Source of the DNA: Alphaproteobacteria bacterium
GTDB lineage: Bacteria; Pseudomonadota; Alphaproteobacteria; UBA6615
Reading direction: 5' to 3'
Length of the DNA: 64,000 nt
NCBI GenBank assembly: GCA_039980135.1
Contig: JBDXCV010000013.1
Location: 186,001-250,000, forward strand
Part shown: in pieces, positions 1 through 8,364 of the stretch
Numbering within the stretch: position 1 is the stretch's first letter
Layout of the letters: every line of letters begins with the position of its first letter
Notes under the pieces: model-generated
The model's input: the letters and a program-made list of their open reading frames with translations, nothing else
Databases searched by the model: none
What the model was told of the DNA's origin: nothing
Program-made: the position numbers and the translations under genes

Positions 1-369
1 CCCGGCAAGGCCATTGATCTGGCCCGGGCCGGCGGGCTCGAACTTTATCAGGATCTCTCCCAACTGGTCGAAAACCTGCCGAAACTAGACACCGAGCAGT
101 TGCACATGACATCGGACAAGTTCGCCGGGGCCGCAGGAGAGGCGGGCTACCGCACTTTTCTGGAAATCCTGAACTGGTGGATGTTGCGCCGGATTCGCAG
201 CGATGCCACGTCGGGTGGGACCGTCGGCGGCCGCGGGCTTGAGCGTTGGCTCAAAGCATGGGAGAACGTCAACGAATTGACCACCCGCGCAGACAGCGTG
301 AACCTCGACCGCAAACAAGTTGTTCTGAATACGTTTTTTGAACTTTCCGCCGCTGCGAAAACAGCGTAA
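1..369 (+). CDS. holB: DNA polymerase III delta' subunit, C-terminal part (5'-truncated)
   Basis: The reading frame is open from the first base of the window, so only the last 122 residues are seen and the N-terminal AAA+ clamp-loader domain lies outside. The visible part is the helical C-terminal collar domain. It starts with a PGKAIDLARAGGLELYQDL segment, typical of delta' proteins just after the ATPase module, and ends near NLDRKQVVL, a signature of alphaproteobacterial HolB where this helix packs in the clamp-loader ring. The role is loading of the beta sliding clamp during replication. It lies upstream of metG and tatD, the usual alphaproteobacterial tmk-holB-metG-tatD order. An internal ATG at 100 is not the start. 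Confidence 0.85.
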   Translation, partial: PGKAIDLARAGGLELYQDLSQLVENLPKLDTEQLHMTSDKFAGAAGEAGYRTFLEILNWWMLRRIRSDATSGGTVGGRGLERWLKAWENVNELTTRADSVNLDRKQVVLNTFFELSAAAKTA

Positions 370-392
370 CGAACGGAGCCCGGTAACGCGCC

Positions 393-641
393 ATGAAGGC
401 ACTGCTTCTGCGATATCTGACGCCGCTGACCTACATGATGTGGGTGGTCATCATCATCGGCATGGTTGATCATTTTTTTCTCGAGCCGCGCGGCCAGGCA
501 TTTCTGCCGCCGGCCGTGTTCGACTGGCTCCTGATCCTGATGTGGCCGTTGCTCGCCGCGGTCTGGTTTGGCAATAAGGAAAACGAGAAACGAAAAGCCC
601 AGGCGCGGGCCGAAGCGCCGGAACCGCCGGCGGAAAATTGA
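393..641 (+). CDS. Small two-helix membrane protein of unknown function
   Basis: This 82-residue product has two hydrophobic segments, about residues 12-29 and 42-60. A charged, Lys/Glu/Ala/Pro-rich tail follows (about 61-82, with NKENEKRKAQ). The tail is probably cytoplasmic, giving a hairpin topology. I do not recognise the family. It sits 23 bases after holB and 42 before metG on the same strand, so it is probably co-transcribed with them. A GGAG lies about 14 bases before the ATG, further than ideal. Codon use and GC look like the neighbours, which favours a real gene over chance. Confidence 0.6.
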   Translation: MKALLLRYLTPLTYMMWVVIIIGMVDHFFLEPRGQAFLPPAVFDWLLILMWPLLAAVWFGNKENEKRKAQARAEAPEPPAEN

Positions 642-683
642 AGCGGAAATACGCGTAACCCTGGCTTTCGAAAGACCAACACC

Positions 684-2237
684 GTGGCATCAAGCCCGTA
701 CTACCTGACGACGCCGATCTATTATGTGAATGACCGGCCCCATATCGGCCACGCCTACACCACGTTGGCGTGCGATGTGCTGGCGCGTTTCAAGCGCCTC
801 GACGGCCATGACGTGCATTTCCTTACCGGGACCGACGAACACGGGCAGAAAGTCGAGAAATCCGCCCAGGCTGCGGGCGTCGACCCGCAGGCGTTCACCG
901 ACAAGGTAAGCCAGAATTTCCGTCGTCTCGCGGAAGACATGAACTATTCGAACGATGACTTCATTCGCACCACCGAGGAACGCCATGTCCGCGCGGCACA
1001 GGCGATCTGGCAGGCGATCAAGGACAACGGCCATATCTATCTCGGCAGTTATTCCGGCTGGTACGCGGTCCGCGACGAAGCGTTCTATGGGGAAGCCGAG
1101 CTCGAGGAGAATGCCGACGGCCAGAAGATCGCGCCCACCGGAGCCGAGGTCGAATGGGTCGAGGAGCCGAGCTACTTCTTCGATCTGTCGAAATGGCAGC
1201 AGCCGTTGCTCGATTTCTACGCGGCAAACCCCGATTTCATCGGTCCCGATACCCGGCGCAATGAGGTGGTTAGCTTTGTCGAAGGCGGGCTCAAGGATCT
1301 GTCGATCAGCCGCACCAGCTTCAAATGGGGCATCCCGGTGCCCGACGATCCCGAACACATCATGTATGTGTGGCTCGATGCGCTGACCAACTACATCACC
1401 GCTGTGGGATATCCAGACGAAGAAAATTCAGATTTTTCAAAGTTCTGGCCCGCAGACCTTCACATGGTGGGCAAGGACATCGTGCGGTTCCACGCGGTCT
1501 ACTGGCCGGCGTTCCTCATGGCGGCCGGGCTGGCGCCGCCGAAACGGGTCTACGCCCATGGCTGGCTGCTCAACAAGGGCGAGAAAATGTCCAAGTCCCT
1601 GGGCAACGTGGTGTTGCCCGAGGATCTGGTCGAACAATACGGCCTCGATCCCGTGCGCTATTACCTGCTGCGCGAGGTGCCGTTCGGCAATGACGGCTAT
1701 ATCAGCCACGAAACCATGGTCTCGCGGATCAACGGTGATCTCGCCAACGATATCGGCAACCTGGCCCAGCGATCCCTGTCCATGGTCGCCAAGAATTGCG
1801 ACGGCGCCGTCCCGCAGCCCGGCGCCTTCACCGCCGAGGATGACGAGCTCCTCGCCGCGGCCCACGGAGCACTGGAGAAAGTCCGCACGGAATTCGACCG
1901 GCAGGCCTTCCACCGGGGGCTCGAGGCAATCTGGCAGGTCGTCAGTGACGCCAACCGCTATGTCGACGCCCAGGCGCCGTGGGCGTTGCGAAAAACCGAT
2001 CCGCCACGCATGGGAACGGTACTGTATGTGCTGGCAGAGACAATCCGCCATCTGGGGATTCTGATACAGCCGGTGATGCCGGAGGCCGCCGCCAACATGC
2101 TGGATCAGCTCGATATTTCGCCTGAAACCCGCAGCTATTCCCATCTCGGGCCAGACCACGCCCTAGTTTCCGGCACGGCGCTGCCCAAGCCGAACCCGGT
2201 CTTCCCGCGTTACGTGGACGAAGAGGCCGCGGACTGA
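684..2237 (+). CDS. metG: Methionyl-tRNA synthetase
   Basis: Class I aminoacyl-tRNA synthetase charging tRNA-Met, 517 residues. The HIGH signature is at residues 20-23 (PHIGHAY) and KMSKS at 301-305 ([10 protein letters not shown]), with [11 protein letters not shown] between. The protein ends soon after the anticodon-binding helical domain. It has no C-terminal EMAP-type tRNA-binding domain, matching the short alphaproteobacterial form of about 515 residues. The start is GTG at 684, because the conserved TTPIYYVND begins only nine residues in. tatD follows after 5 bases, so the two are very likely co-transcribed. Confidence 0.96.
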   Translation: MASSPYYLTTPIYYVNDRPHIGHAYTTLACDVLARFKRLDGHDVHFLTGTDEHGQKVEKSAQAAGVDPQAFTDKVSQNFRRLAEDMNYSNDDFIRTTEERHVRAAQAIWQAIKDNGHIYLGSYSGWYAVRDEAFYGEAELEENADGQKIAPTGAEVEWVEEPSYFFDLSKWQQPLLDFYAANPDFIGPDTRRNEVVSFVEGGLKDLSISRTSFKWGIPVPDDPEHIMYVWLDALTNYITAVGYPDEENSDFSKFWPADLHMVGKDIVRFHAVYWPAFLMAAGLAPPKRVYAHGWLLNKGEKMSKSLGNVVLPEDLVEQYGLDPVRYYLLREVPFGNDGYISHETMVSRINGDLANDIGNLAQRSLSMVAKNCDGAVPQPGAFTAEDDELLAAAHGALEKVRTEFDRQAFHRGLEAIWQVVSDANRYVDAQAPWALRKTDPPRMGTVLYVLAETIRHLGILIQPVMPEAAANMLDQLDISPETRSYSHLGPDHALVSGTALPKPNPVFPRYVDEEAAD

Positions 2238-2242
2238 ACCCC

Positions 2243-3043
2243 ATGCTGGTCGACAGCCATTGCCATCTGGATTTCGAGGATTTCGGCACCGAAGTCGATG
2301 CGGTCGTCGCGCGCGCCCGGGAAGCGGGTGTCGCAACGATGGTCTCTATCTCGACCCATCTGAGCCGGTTTGACGGCGTCAAAGCGGTCGCCGAGCGCTT
2401 CGACGATGTCTGGTGCAGCGTCGGCGTCCACCCGCACCATGCCGGCGAGGAGGGCCAGGACACCCCCGACCGTCTGATCGAGCTCGCCGCTCATCCACGC
2501 GTGGTCGGTATCGGCGAGTCCGGCCTCGACTACTACTATGACTGCAGCCCCCGCGACCGGCAGCAGATCAGCTTTCGGGCCCACATAGCCGCCGCACGCG
2601 CTACCGGACTTCCGCTGATCGTGCATGCCCGCGATGCCGACGAAGAAACCGCCGACATCTTGCGCGATGAAATGGGCAAGGGCGCCTTCACCGGCGTCAT
2701 GCACTGTTTCTCGAGCGGCCGCGGTCTGGCCGAAGCGGCGCTCGATCTGGGCATGTATGTGAGTTTCTCCGGCATCCTGACCTTCAAGAACGCCGAAGAA
2801 CTGCGTGATATAGCCCGCGACGTGCCCGAAGATCGGTTGCTGGTCGAGACCGACGCGCCTTTTCTTGCACCCGTGCCCAACCGGGGACAGCGCAACGAAC
2901 CCGCCTTCGTCGTCCACACGGCAGATACCCTGGCGAAGGTGAAGGGACTCGATGCCACGGATTTGCGTGCCACGACGACCGAGAATTTCTTCCGCCTTTT
3001 CTCCCGCGCCGTTCCACCGGCGACACGGCCCACAGGCCAATGA
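2243..3043 (+). CDS. tatD: TatD-family metal-dependent hydrolase / DNase
   Basis: TIM-barrel hydrolase of the TatD/YcfH family, 266 residues. The N-terminal metal ligands HxH are at residues 6 and 8 (VDSHCHLDF), then GVHPHHA, GIGESGLDYYYD, LIVHARDAD and the C-terminal LLVETDAPFLAP, all in family order. TatD proteins are metal-dependent 3'-5' exonucleases implicated in DNA repair and quality control. Its stop overlaps the start of the next gene in an ATGA, so the two are translationally coupled. The metG-tatD-hydrolase order is common in alphaproteobacteria. Confidence 0.9.
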   Translation: MLVDSHCHLDFEDFGTEVDAVVARAREAGVATMVSISTHLSRFDGVKAVAERFDDVWCSVGVHPHHAGEEGQDTPDRLIELAAHPRVVGIGESGLDYYYDCSPRDRQQISFRAHIAAARATGLPLIVHARDADEETADILRDEMGKGAFTGVMHCFSSGRGLAEAALDLGMYVSFSGILTFKNAEELRDIARDVPEDRLLVETDAPFLAPVPNRGQRNEPAFVVHTADTLAKVKGLDATDLRATTTENFFRLFSRAVPPATRPTGQ

Positions 3044-3816
3044 AAGTCACGCTTCTGGGATGTGGCAGCTCGGGAGGGACGCCCTTGCTGGGGCCGAACG
3101 GATGGGCCGATATCGACCGTGATGACCCGCGCAACCGGCGCCGCCGGCCGTCGATCATCGTCGAGAGCGAAAACACGCGAATTCTGGTCGATACGTCCCC
3201 GGACATGCGTGAACAGCTCCTCGATGCAGAGGTCTGGCAGGTGGACGCGATCCTGTTCACCCACGCGCATGCGGATCATGTGAACGGCATCGACGATATT
3301 CGCACCCTCAACCATTATCATGGCGGTGCGATCGATGCCTTCGGCAGCGTCGAGACCCTCGACATTCTGCAGCAACGTTTTGGCTATATTTTCGAGCCAT
3401 ACCGGGATGTTAACCCGCAATTCTGGCGGCCTTGTTTAACCCCGCATGTGATCGACGGCCCGTTCACGATCGGTGACATCGAGATCCAGCCCTTTGCACA
3501 GGAACATGGGCGGATGCCGTCACTGGGGTTTCGCTTCGGGCCGTTCGGCTACTCGACCGACGTCAAGATGTTGTCCGAAGACGCATTCGCCATGCTCGCC
3601 GGGATCGAGGTCTGGATCGTCGACGCGCTGGGAGAGACGCCCCATCCGACTCACAGCCATGTGGATCAGACCCTCGACTGGATCGACCGGATAGGCCCGA
3701 AACGCGCCATTCTGACCCATCTCAGCAACCGGACCGACTATGCACGGCTCGCCGCACGGCTACCGGCGGGCGTGGAACCCGGAATCGACGGAATGGTGAT
3801 CGAAATTCCCGAATGA
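3040..3816 (+). CDS. MBL-fold metallo-hydrolase (PhnP / COG1235-like)
   Basis: Metallo-beta-lactamase-fold protein of 258 residues. The binuclear zinc motif HAHADH is at residues 75-80. Before it is the GCGSSGGTP start seen in phosphoribosyl-cyclic-phosphodiesterase-like proteins, and later ligands include EHGR, GYSTDVK and LTHLSNRTDY. It overlaps tatD by 4 bases. PhnP-type enzymes open a cyclic phosphate, but most chromosomal copies beside tatD have no proven substrate and no other phn genes are nearby. I therefore keep the call at family level. Confidence 0.85.
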   Translation: MKVTLLGCGSSGGTPLLGPNGWADIDRDDPRNRRRRPSIIVESENTRILVDTSPDMREQLLDAEVWQVDAILFTHAHADHVNGIDDIRTLNHYHGGAIDAFGSVETLDILQQRFGYIFEPYRDVNPQFWRPCLTPHVIDGPFTIGDIEIQPFAQEHGRMPSLGFRFGPFGYSTDVKMLSEDAFAMLAGIEVWIVDALGETPHPTHSHVDQTLDWIDRIGPKRAILTHLSNRTDYARLAARLPAGVEPGIDGMVIEIPE

Positions 3817-3907
3817 AGTGCCGGGCAGGGGTTCACCGCGGCGCGGACAACGCTTTACTGTGTGCCAAAGCGTGACAATCGAGAGACGCCCCGGGAGGGC
3901 GACAAGC

Positions 3908-4603
3908 ATGGACCGAGAAATTATCTATGTCGGCGACCCGATGTGCTCCTGGTGCTGGGGGTTTTCACCCGTACTCCAGAAGATCGTGGAGAAGTATGAC
4001 AATACCGCGCCGATGCGGCTGGTTGTCGGGGGCCTGCATGCCTTCGACACCGATCCGATGAACGACGAATACAAGGCCCGGATCAAGCATCACTGGGAAC
4101 AGGTTGCCGAAGCGACCGGACAGCCGTTCAACTATGCGTTCTTCGAACGCGACGGCTTCGTCCTCGACACCGAACCGGCCTGCCGCGCTTCGGTCGTCGT
4201 CCGCAACATGAAGCCGGATGCGCTGTTGTCATTCTATGAGCGGATTCACAAGGGCTACTACGTGGAAGACACGGACACGACGAAACTCGAAACCTTCGTC
4301 GGCTACGCCGACAAGGAAGGAATCGACATGAACGCGTTCGCCGAAGCGTTTGATTCCGATGAGGCCAAGCAGGAAACCATCAATGACTTCACCTGGTGCC
4401 AGCAGTCCGGGGTCACGGGTTTTCCCACGGTGGTCTTGCGCGAAGAGGACACACTGGCGGCACTGAGTGTCGGTTATCAGCCGTTCGACAGCCTGGAGCC
4501 AATTCTGGATGCCTGGGTTACGGGCGAGATGAGTGTGAAAAAGCAGGTCGAGGCGGCACAGGCAGCCGAGGCAGACGGGAACCCGTCGCCGACCACGCAT
4601 TAA
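3908..4603 (+). CDS. DsbA-family (FrnE-like) thioredoxin-fold protein
   Basis: This 231-residue protein carries a CSWC redox motif (C13, C16 in PMCSWCWGF) and the long helical insertion of DsbA-family proteins. The cis-Pro loop is TGFPTVVL near the C terminus. It has no signal peptide, so it is probably cytoplasmic like FrnE/2-hydroxychromene-isomerase relatives rather than periplasmic DsbA. The frame is open from 3818, but ATG at 3908 is chosen because a GGGAGGG ribosome site lies just upstream and the fold begins there. The likely role is thiol-disulfide exchange or glutathione-linked detoxification; the substrate is unknown. Confidence 0.8.
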   Translation: MDREIIYVGDPMCSWCWGFSPVLQKIVEKYDNTAPMRLVVGGLHAFDTDPMNDEYKARIKHHWEQVAEATGQPFNYAFFERDGFVLDTEPACRASVVVRNMKPDALLSFYERIHKGYYVEDTDTTKLETFVGYADKEGIDMNAFAEAFDSDEAKQETINDFTWCQQSGVTGFPTVVLREEDTLAALSVGYQPFDSLEPILDAWVTGEMSVKKQVEAAQAAEADGNPSPTTH

Positions 4604-4649
4604 TATCCTGGAGCTAAACGCGCGCTAAGGCATTGATCCTGTATGACTT

Positions 4650-4668
4650 ATATTATTTAACATAATAT
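4650..4668. other. AT-rich inverted repeat between convergent genes
   Basis: ATATTAT and ATAATAT arms are separated by TTAAC, inside an almost pure A/T stretch (about 4646-4676). It lies between the ends of the DsbA-like gene (+) and the cytochrome gene (-). The position suggests a transcription end shared by both strands, but there is no GC-rich stem and no clear T-run, so terminator function is only a guess. Confidence 0.35.
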
Positions 4669-4690
4669 ATATTATGCGTATTACTGAAAT

Positions 4691-5158
4691 CTATAGCTGG
4701 ATATCTTTCTTCCCCGGATTATCCCGGTAAAGCATAAACCGCGCGAGCGGCCGCTTGATCAGATACAGATACGCACCGTGCAAGACCACGACCCAGATGA
4801 CGGTCTCCGATACCCCTTCATGTAAATCCTCGAACACATGCCCGCCATCCGTCAGCGTGAGCAATCCGGTCACGGTCGCCAGGACGACCGACACGGCCAC
4901 GGCGAGAATAAGGGCCTTGCTGATTGCCGGATGGGTGACCGCATTCGTCCATTCGATGCCGTCAAACACGGGATAAAAACGGTTGAGTCCCAGTTGTCGC
5001 GGGTTGAACACCGCCCAGCCCAAACGCACGACAATGATGGCGCCGACCCCGTAACCCAGAAAGTCGTGAATGAACCCGAAATCACCGGTGAAATACGCCA
5101 GCAATGTGAGGATCGCGAGGACTGCGTGATACCAGCGGATTTTATGCATCAGACTCAT
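4691..5158 (-). CDS. Cytochrome b561-like membrane protein
   Basis: Four-helix integral membrane protein of about 155 residues. Conserved histidines fit a di-heme b-type cytochrome: YHAVL in helix 1, a His in the FIHDFLGYG segment opening helix 2, HEGVSE, and VVLHGAYLYL in helix 4. The fold is the Ni/Fe-hydrogenase b-cytochrome/b561 family, which passes electrons across or along the inner membrane. The preferred start is ATG at 5158; a GTG at 5167 is possible but lacks a ribosome site. It is the most downstream member of a leftward accessory group. There is no hydrogenase or dehydrogenase partner nearby, so the electron donor is unknown. Confidence 0.8.
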   Translation of the reverse strand: MSLMHKIRWYHAVLAILTLLAYFTGDFGFIHDFLGYGVGAIIVVRLGWAVFNPRQLGLNRFYPVFDGIEWTNAVTHPAISKALILAVAVSVVLATVTGLLTLTDGGHVFEDLHEGVSETVIWVVVLHGAYLYLIKRPLARFMLYRDNPGKKDIQL

Positions 5159-5223
5159 GGCAAGCACTCAAACGAAAACATCATGAAATCACCCCGGCCG
5201 GAACCACCCTGCTCAAAAACCGG

Positions 5224-5919
5224 CTAACGGGCCAAACTACTCGGTACGATCTCGATAATCTCCGTCATCCGTCGCACCATTTCCTGCAATTCCGCCTCGG
5301 TCACGGGCCAGTCGTCACGATCATCGATCCCGAATGCCCCGCCCCGCCAGCGCTGGTAAACCTTCACATACGTATCCTCGTAGATCAGAAACCGCCAGAC
5401 ACTCACTTCGCCCACGTCCGGCCCGTAGCCCACATTCGTCGGCCCCCCTGCCGTTGATCCGCAGACCATGGCCAGCATGGAATCGGTCTCCGTGAGATTG
5501 AGGGTCTGCACCCCGAATTCACCTTCCGCGCAGGCCAGCCCATTCTGTTCAGCGGCGAGGTCGATGAAATCGCCCATCGAGGCCTTCTGCCGGACCCCGA
5601 ATTCCTCTGCCGTGACCGCATAGAGGCTCATCCAACTTTCAAACGCCTGACCGACGGGAATCTGTTCCAGGACGAATTGGCTGCCCGCGTGGTTGCGGTA
5701 GAACTCGCTCCGGTCCAACAACTTTTCCGGGTCAATATCGCCCGTAATCCAGGCAGGTTGCGGGTAGGTCAGAACCACGTCGTACAGTTCGATCTGCTGC
5801 GGAAAACTGCTCGCGTCGGCGCCATGGACGGGCGATTCAATTATGCCCAGCAGCGCGAAGACCGCGAGCGTTGCGCCGAGCATCGTATATTTCTTCATCT
5901 TCACGCGCTTTCCGGTCAT
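5224..5919 (-). CDS. Secreted protein of unknown function
   Basis: 231 residues with a clear Sec signal peptide: a basic N terminus, a hydrophobic core LGATLAVFALLGI, and probable cleavage near SPVHGADA. The mature part is acidic, contains just two cysteines about 40 residues apart (possible disulfide) and has no domain I recognise. A second ATG at 5898 (MKKYTML) is an equally good start and still gives a full signal peptide. The upstream SDR gene stops 7 bases before the 5919 start, so the pair is likely one transcript. It is probably periplasmic. Confidence 0.7.
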   Translation of the reverse strand: MTGKRVKMKKYTMLGATLAVFALLGIIESPVHGADASSFPQQIELYDVVLTYPQPAWITGDIDPEKLLDRSEFYRNHAGSQFVLEQIPVGQAFESWMSLYAVTAEEFGVRQKASMGDFIDLAAEQNGLACAEGEFGVQTLNLTETDSMLAMVCGSTAGGPTNVGYGPDVGEVSVWRFLIYEDTYVKVYQRWRGGAFGIDDRDDWPVTEAELQEMVRRMTEIIEIVPSSLAR

Positions 5920-5926
5920 CGCGATC

Positions 5927-6709
5927 TCAAAAACTCTTCACATCGCCCGCGCCGCCATAGGCCATCCAGCCGCCGTCGACAAACAGGGTCTCGCCGGTGA
6001 TATAGGACGCAAAATCCGACGCGAGAAAGGCAATCGCCTGCCCCACTTCCGCCGGTGTGCCCAGCCGCCCCATCGGCGTGCGGCTGTATATCCGTTCCGT
6101 ATCGACCTTGTCGGCCTCAATCAGGCCCTGAATCATCGGGGTGGCGATATATCCCGGCCCCACCGCGTTGATCCGCACCCCGTGCGGCCCCCACTCGCAG
6201 GCCAGTTCCTTGGTAAGGGCGATGATCGCGGCCTTCGACGGGCCGTAGGCGGTGCGCCGGGGCCAGCCGCCGGGGCCATTGACCGAGGCAATGTTGACGA
6301 TTGAACCGGCGGATTGCGGCACCATCACACGGGCCGCCGCGCGGCAGATCTGATAGGTGCCCTTGAAATTGACGTCCATGATCCGTTGCCACGGTCCCAT
6401 ATCCCGCTCGAGTGCGTATTTGACTTCATCGACGACTCCCGCCGCGTTGACGGCGATATCGAGCCCGCCCAGGGCCTCTGCGGCCGCGGCCACGGTCGAT
6501 TCTGCCTGCGCTTCATCGGCCACATCGCAGACGAAGGTGGGACAATCGCCGAGTTCGGCGCTGACGGCTGCCAGTCCTGCGTCGTTGATGTCCGAAATGG
6601 CGACCGTCGCCCCGAAGTCGCGCAAAATTCCGGCGGTTACGGCGCCGATGCCGCTGGCACCGCCGGTCACGAGGGCGCGCTTGCCCACGAGAGAAATACC
6701 GTTGGTCAT
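5927..6709 (-). CDS. SDR-family oxidoreductase
   Basis: Classical short-chain dehydrogenase, 260 residues. The cofactor motif TGGASGIG is at 15-22, NAAG at 88-91, catalytic Ser142 (NIASVNG) and YGPSK with Tyr155 and Lys159. The C-terminal GETLFVDGGW is typical of family members. Asp40 after the second strand (AISD) suggests NAD(H) preference. The open frame extends to 6763, but ATG at 6709 is chosen because the Rossmann fold begins right after it and a purine-rich GGAAAA site precedes it. The substrate cannot be told from sequence. It is preceded by a MarR-like regulator on the same strand. Confidence 0.85.
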   Translation of the reverse strand: MTNGISLVGKRALVTGGASGIGAVTAGILRDFGATVAISDINDAGLAAVSAELGDCPTFVCDVADEAQAESTVAAAAEALGGLDIAVNAAGVVDEVKYALERDMGPWQRIMDVNFKGTYQICRAAARVMVPQSAGSIVNIASVNGPGGWPRRTAYGPSKAAIIALTKELACEWGPHGVRINAVGPGYIATPMIQGLIEADKVDTERIYSRTPMGRLGTPAEVGQAIAFLASDFASYITGETLFVDGGWMAYGGAGDVKSF

Positions 6710-6827
6710 GAGTTTTCCGCTTCCCGATAACCGAAGACACCCCGATTGGAGCATCGACCGCAAGGCGCAGCAAGGCCCGACGCCGGATCAGCAGCGATAA
6801 TCGCCAAATTCAGAAAAATCGGAGGCG

Positions 6828-7292
6828 TTAGCCGAACTGGATATCGTCGGACCAGACACGTTCCAGCCCGCGCAGGAGCGCCCAGGCGGCGTCCACATTC
6901 TCAGCCTCGGCATTCAGCGCGCCGGCGTGCCGCGATTCCATCTCGACGAGTGACGCACACAGTGTCGTGCCCTTCTCGGTCGCACGGATCCGGACCGAAC
7001 GGCGATCGCGTTCCGAACGCTCCTGATCGAGATACCCGGTCTCGACCAGATGGCGCACGTTATAGGTCACGTTGGAACCGATGTAGTAGCCCCGATCCAC
7101 CAGCTCGCGGATCGAGACTTCGGCGCTCTGCACATTCATGAGCAGCAACGCCTGGACGGCATTGATGTCATCGATGCCGAGCTGGCTCAGTTCATAGCGG
7201 ATCACATCCAGGTAGCGACGGTGCAAACGCTCGATCAAGCGGGTGATGTCGCCGTAGGAGGCCGCGGTGGTATTTCCAGATGCGTCAGGCAT
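6828..7292 (-). CDS. MarR-family winged-helix regulator (possibly LdtR-like)
   Basis: 154 residues with a MarR-type fold. An N-terminal dimerisation helix is followed by a winged helix in which RELVDRGYYIGSNVTYNVRHL is the HTH and DQERSERDRRSVRIRAT is the wing, with the DRRS typical of the family. The YYIGSNVTYN sequence resembles LdtR, a MarR-like regulator of an L,D-transpeptidase in alphaproteobacteria, but that is recalled similarity, not a search. No L,D-transpeptidase gene is adjacent. It lies upstream of the SDR, secreted-protein and cytochrome genes and could control them. Confidence 0.8.
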   Translation of the reverse strand: MPDASGNTTAASYGDITRLIERLHRRYLDVIRYELSQLGIDDINAVQALLLMNVQSAEVSIRELVDRGYYIGSNVTYNVRHLVETGYLDQERSERDRRSVRIRATEKGTTLCASLVEMESRHAGALNAEAENVDAAWALLRGLERVWSDDIQFG

Positions 7293-7337
7293 ACCCGCAT
7301 CTTGCGCGCGGGCTTATTAACGACGGGTGAACAATAG

Positions 7338-7366
7338 ATTGGACCCGAGATATTCCCGGGTCCAAT
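7338..7366 (-). terminator. Hairpin downstream of the 69-residue protein gene
   Basis: A perfect 10-base stem (ATTGGACCCG / CGGGTCCAAT) around a 9-base loop lies 29 bases beyond the stop of the leftward gene at 7396-7605 and just before the MarR gene. There is no strong T-run, so it may be a weak or Rho-assisted terminator, or an mRNA-stabilising hairpin. Confidence 0.55.
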
Positions 7367-7395
7367 CCATTGTCGCGCTTCTTGGGACGCGGCAG

Positions 7396-7605
7396 CTAGA
7401 CGAGAATTGTCCCCTGCTCGCCGTCATCGTAATAGGTCGCGGTATCGCGCTGGGCCCAATCGCCGGCGCGGCGCTGGGCGGTGTCCTGGCCCGGCGTCGT
7501 CGGGGTGGCGCAGATCAGGATTGTGCCGGGGTTGCCGTCGTCATACTCGCGACGTTCGGTTTCGAGCTGGGTGGTGAAGCGGTTTGGGGCGGTGAGCTGG
7601 TTCAT
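7396..7605 (-). CDS. Small protein with duplicated YDDGxxGTIL motif, unknown function
   Basis: 69 residues from ATG at 7605, with an AAGGCAG ribosome site about 9 bases upstream; a TTG at 7647 is less likely. The distinctive feature is a near repeat, EYDDGNPGTILI in the middle and YYDDGEQGTILV at the very C terminus, joined by a Thr/Pro/Gln/Arg-rich linker with a single Cys. There is no signal peptide or membrane helix. I do not recognise it and no modifying enzyme or toxin partner is adjacent. It has its own upstream gap of about 160 bases and a downstream hairpin, so it looks monocistronic. Confidence 0.55.
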   Translation of the reverse strand: MNQLTAPNRFTTQLETERREYDDGNPGTILICATPTTPGQDTAQRRAGDWAQRDTATYYDDGEQGTILV

Positions 7606-7699
7606 CGGATTGCTGCCTTTTGACTGGGTGTGCCGAAGCGTTGACAAACCCTATCCGCACAAGTCGATGAACCGCCATTAAATTCAACATATTCAGTTG

Positions 7700-7711
7700 T
7701 TTACGTGTAAA
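7700..7711. promoter_or_regulatory. Palindrome TTTAC-GT-GTAAA upstream of the small repeat protein
   Basis: A 12-base inverted repeat lies about 95 bases upstream of the start at 7605 and about 57 bases from the end of the pseudopilin gene. It lies in the only AT-richer part of this gap. It could be an operator for the small gene; the protein that would bind is unknown. Confidence 0.3.
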
Positions 7712-7767
7712 GCTCTTTGCAAGATCGGCGCGAGATCCGTCAACGTTGTAAAGATTCGCGGATGCCT

Positions 7768-8364
7768 TTACTGGGCCTGCATGGCCAGAATGGCCGTCGT
7801 GCGGGGGCGGTAGATCGCCTGGTAGTAAAGGCGTTGCGGCGGAATCATGAGGGGCAACAGGAACGGCTCATAGTCGAAATAGACCTCCGTGATGACCAGC
7901 CCCTCACCCTCGTCCACATTGAAATCCTCAGGCAGGACGGCCGGATCGCCAGGCATACCGATCTGGCTCGGATCGGTCACATTGCCGGCGCCGATCTGCT
8001 GCCACAGCACCTCCGGGCCGGTATCCTCGCCTGTCACCGAGGTGACGATGATGTTGCCGCCGTCGAACAGATCGAAGGGCCGGCCGATCTGGTCGGCGGC
8101 GGCGAAATAATCATCGAAATCCGTCTCGTCCAGCGCTTCGGCCCGGGCCACGAAGTCTCCGACGAAACTCGTCACCCGCTCCATCTTCTGATTCACCAGC
8201 GCGAAACGCGCAAACTCGACGCCGCCCATCAGCAGGCCGACGAGAATCGGCATGGCGAATGCGAATTCGAGCATCACGCCGCCGCGCAGGTCTTGTAGAA
8301 ATCGTCTGAAACCCGTTCCTGCTAAGGGTTTTCGGGTCAGTTCGCCCTTATTGAATAATGCCAT
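7768..8364 (-). CDS. TadE/TadF-like pseudopilin
   Basis: 198 residues with the TadE layout. A short basic N terminus precedes a Gly-containing processing region and a hydrophobic helix (GVMLEFAFAMPILVGLLMGG, with the Glu after the Met/Leu typical of prepilin processing). A periplasmic domain follows. ATG at 8364 is chosen because GGAGG sits six bases before it; earlier in-frame ATGs exist. It overlaps the preceding TadE-like gene by 17 bases, so the two are coupled and probably act as paired minor pilins of the Tad pilus. Confidence 0.8.
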   Translation of the reverse strand: MALFNKGELTRKPLAGTGFRRFLQDLRGGVMLEFAFAMPILVGLLMGGVEFARFALVNQKMERVTSFVGDFVARAEALDETDFDDYFAAADQIGRPFDLFDGGNIIVTSVTGEDTGPEVLWQQIGAGNVTDPSQIGMPGDPAVLPEDFNVDEGEGLVITEVYFDYEPFLLPLMIPPQRLYYQAIYRPRTTAILAMQAQ

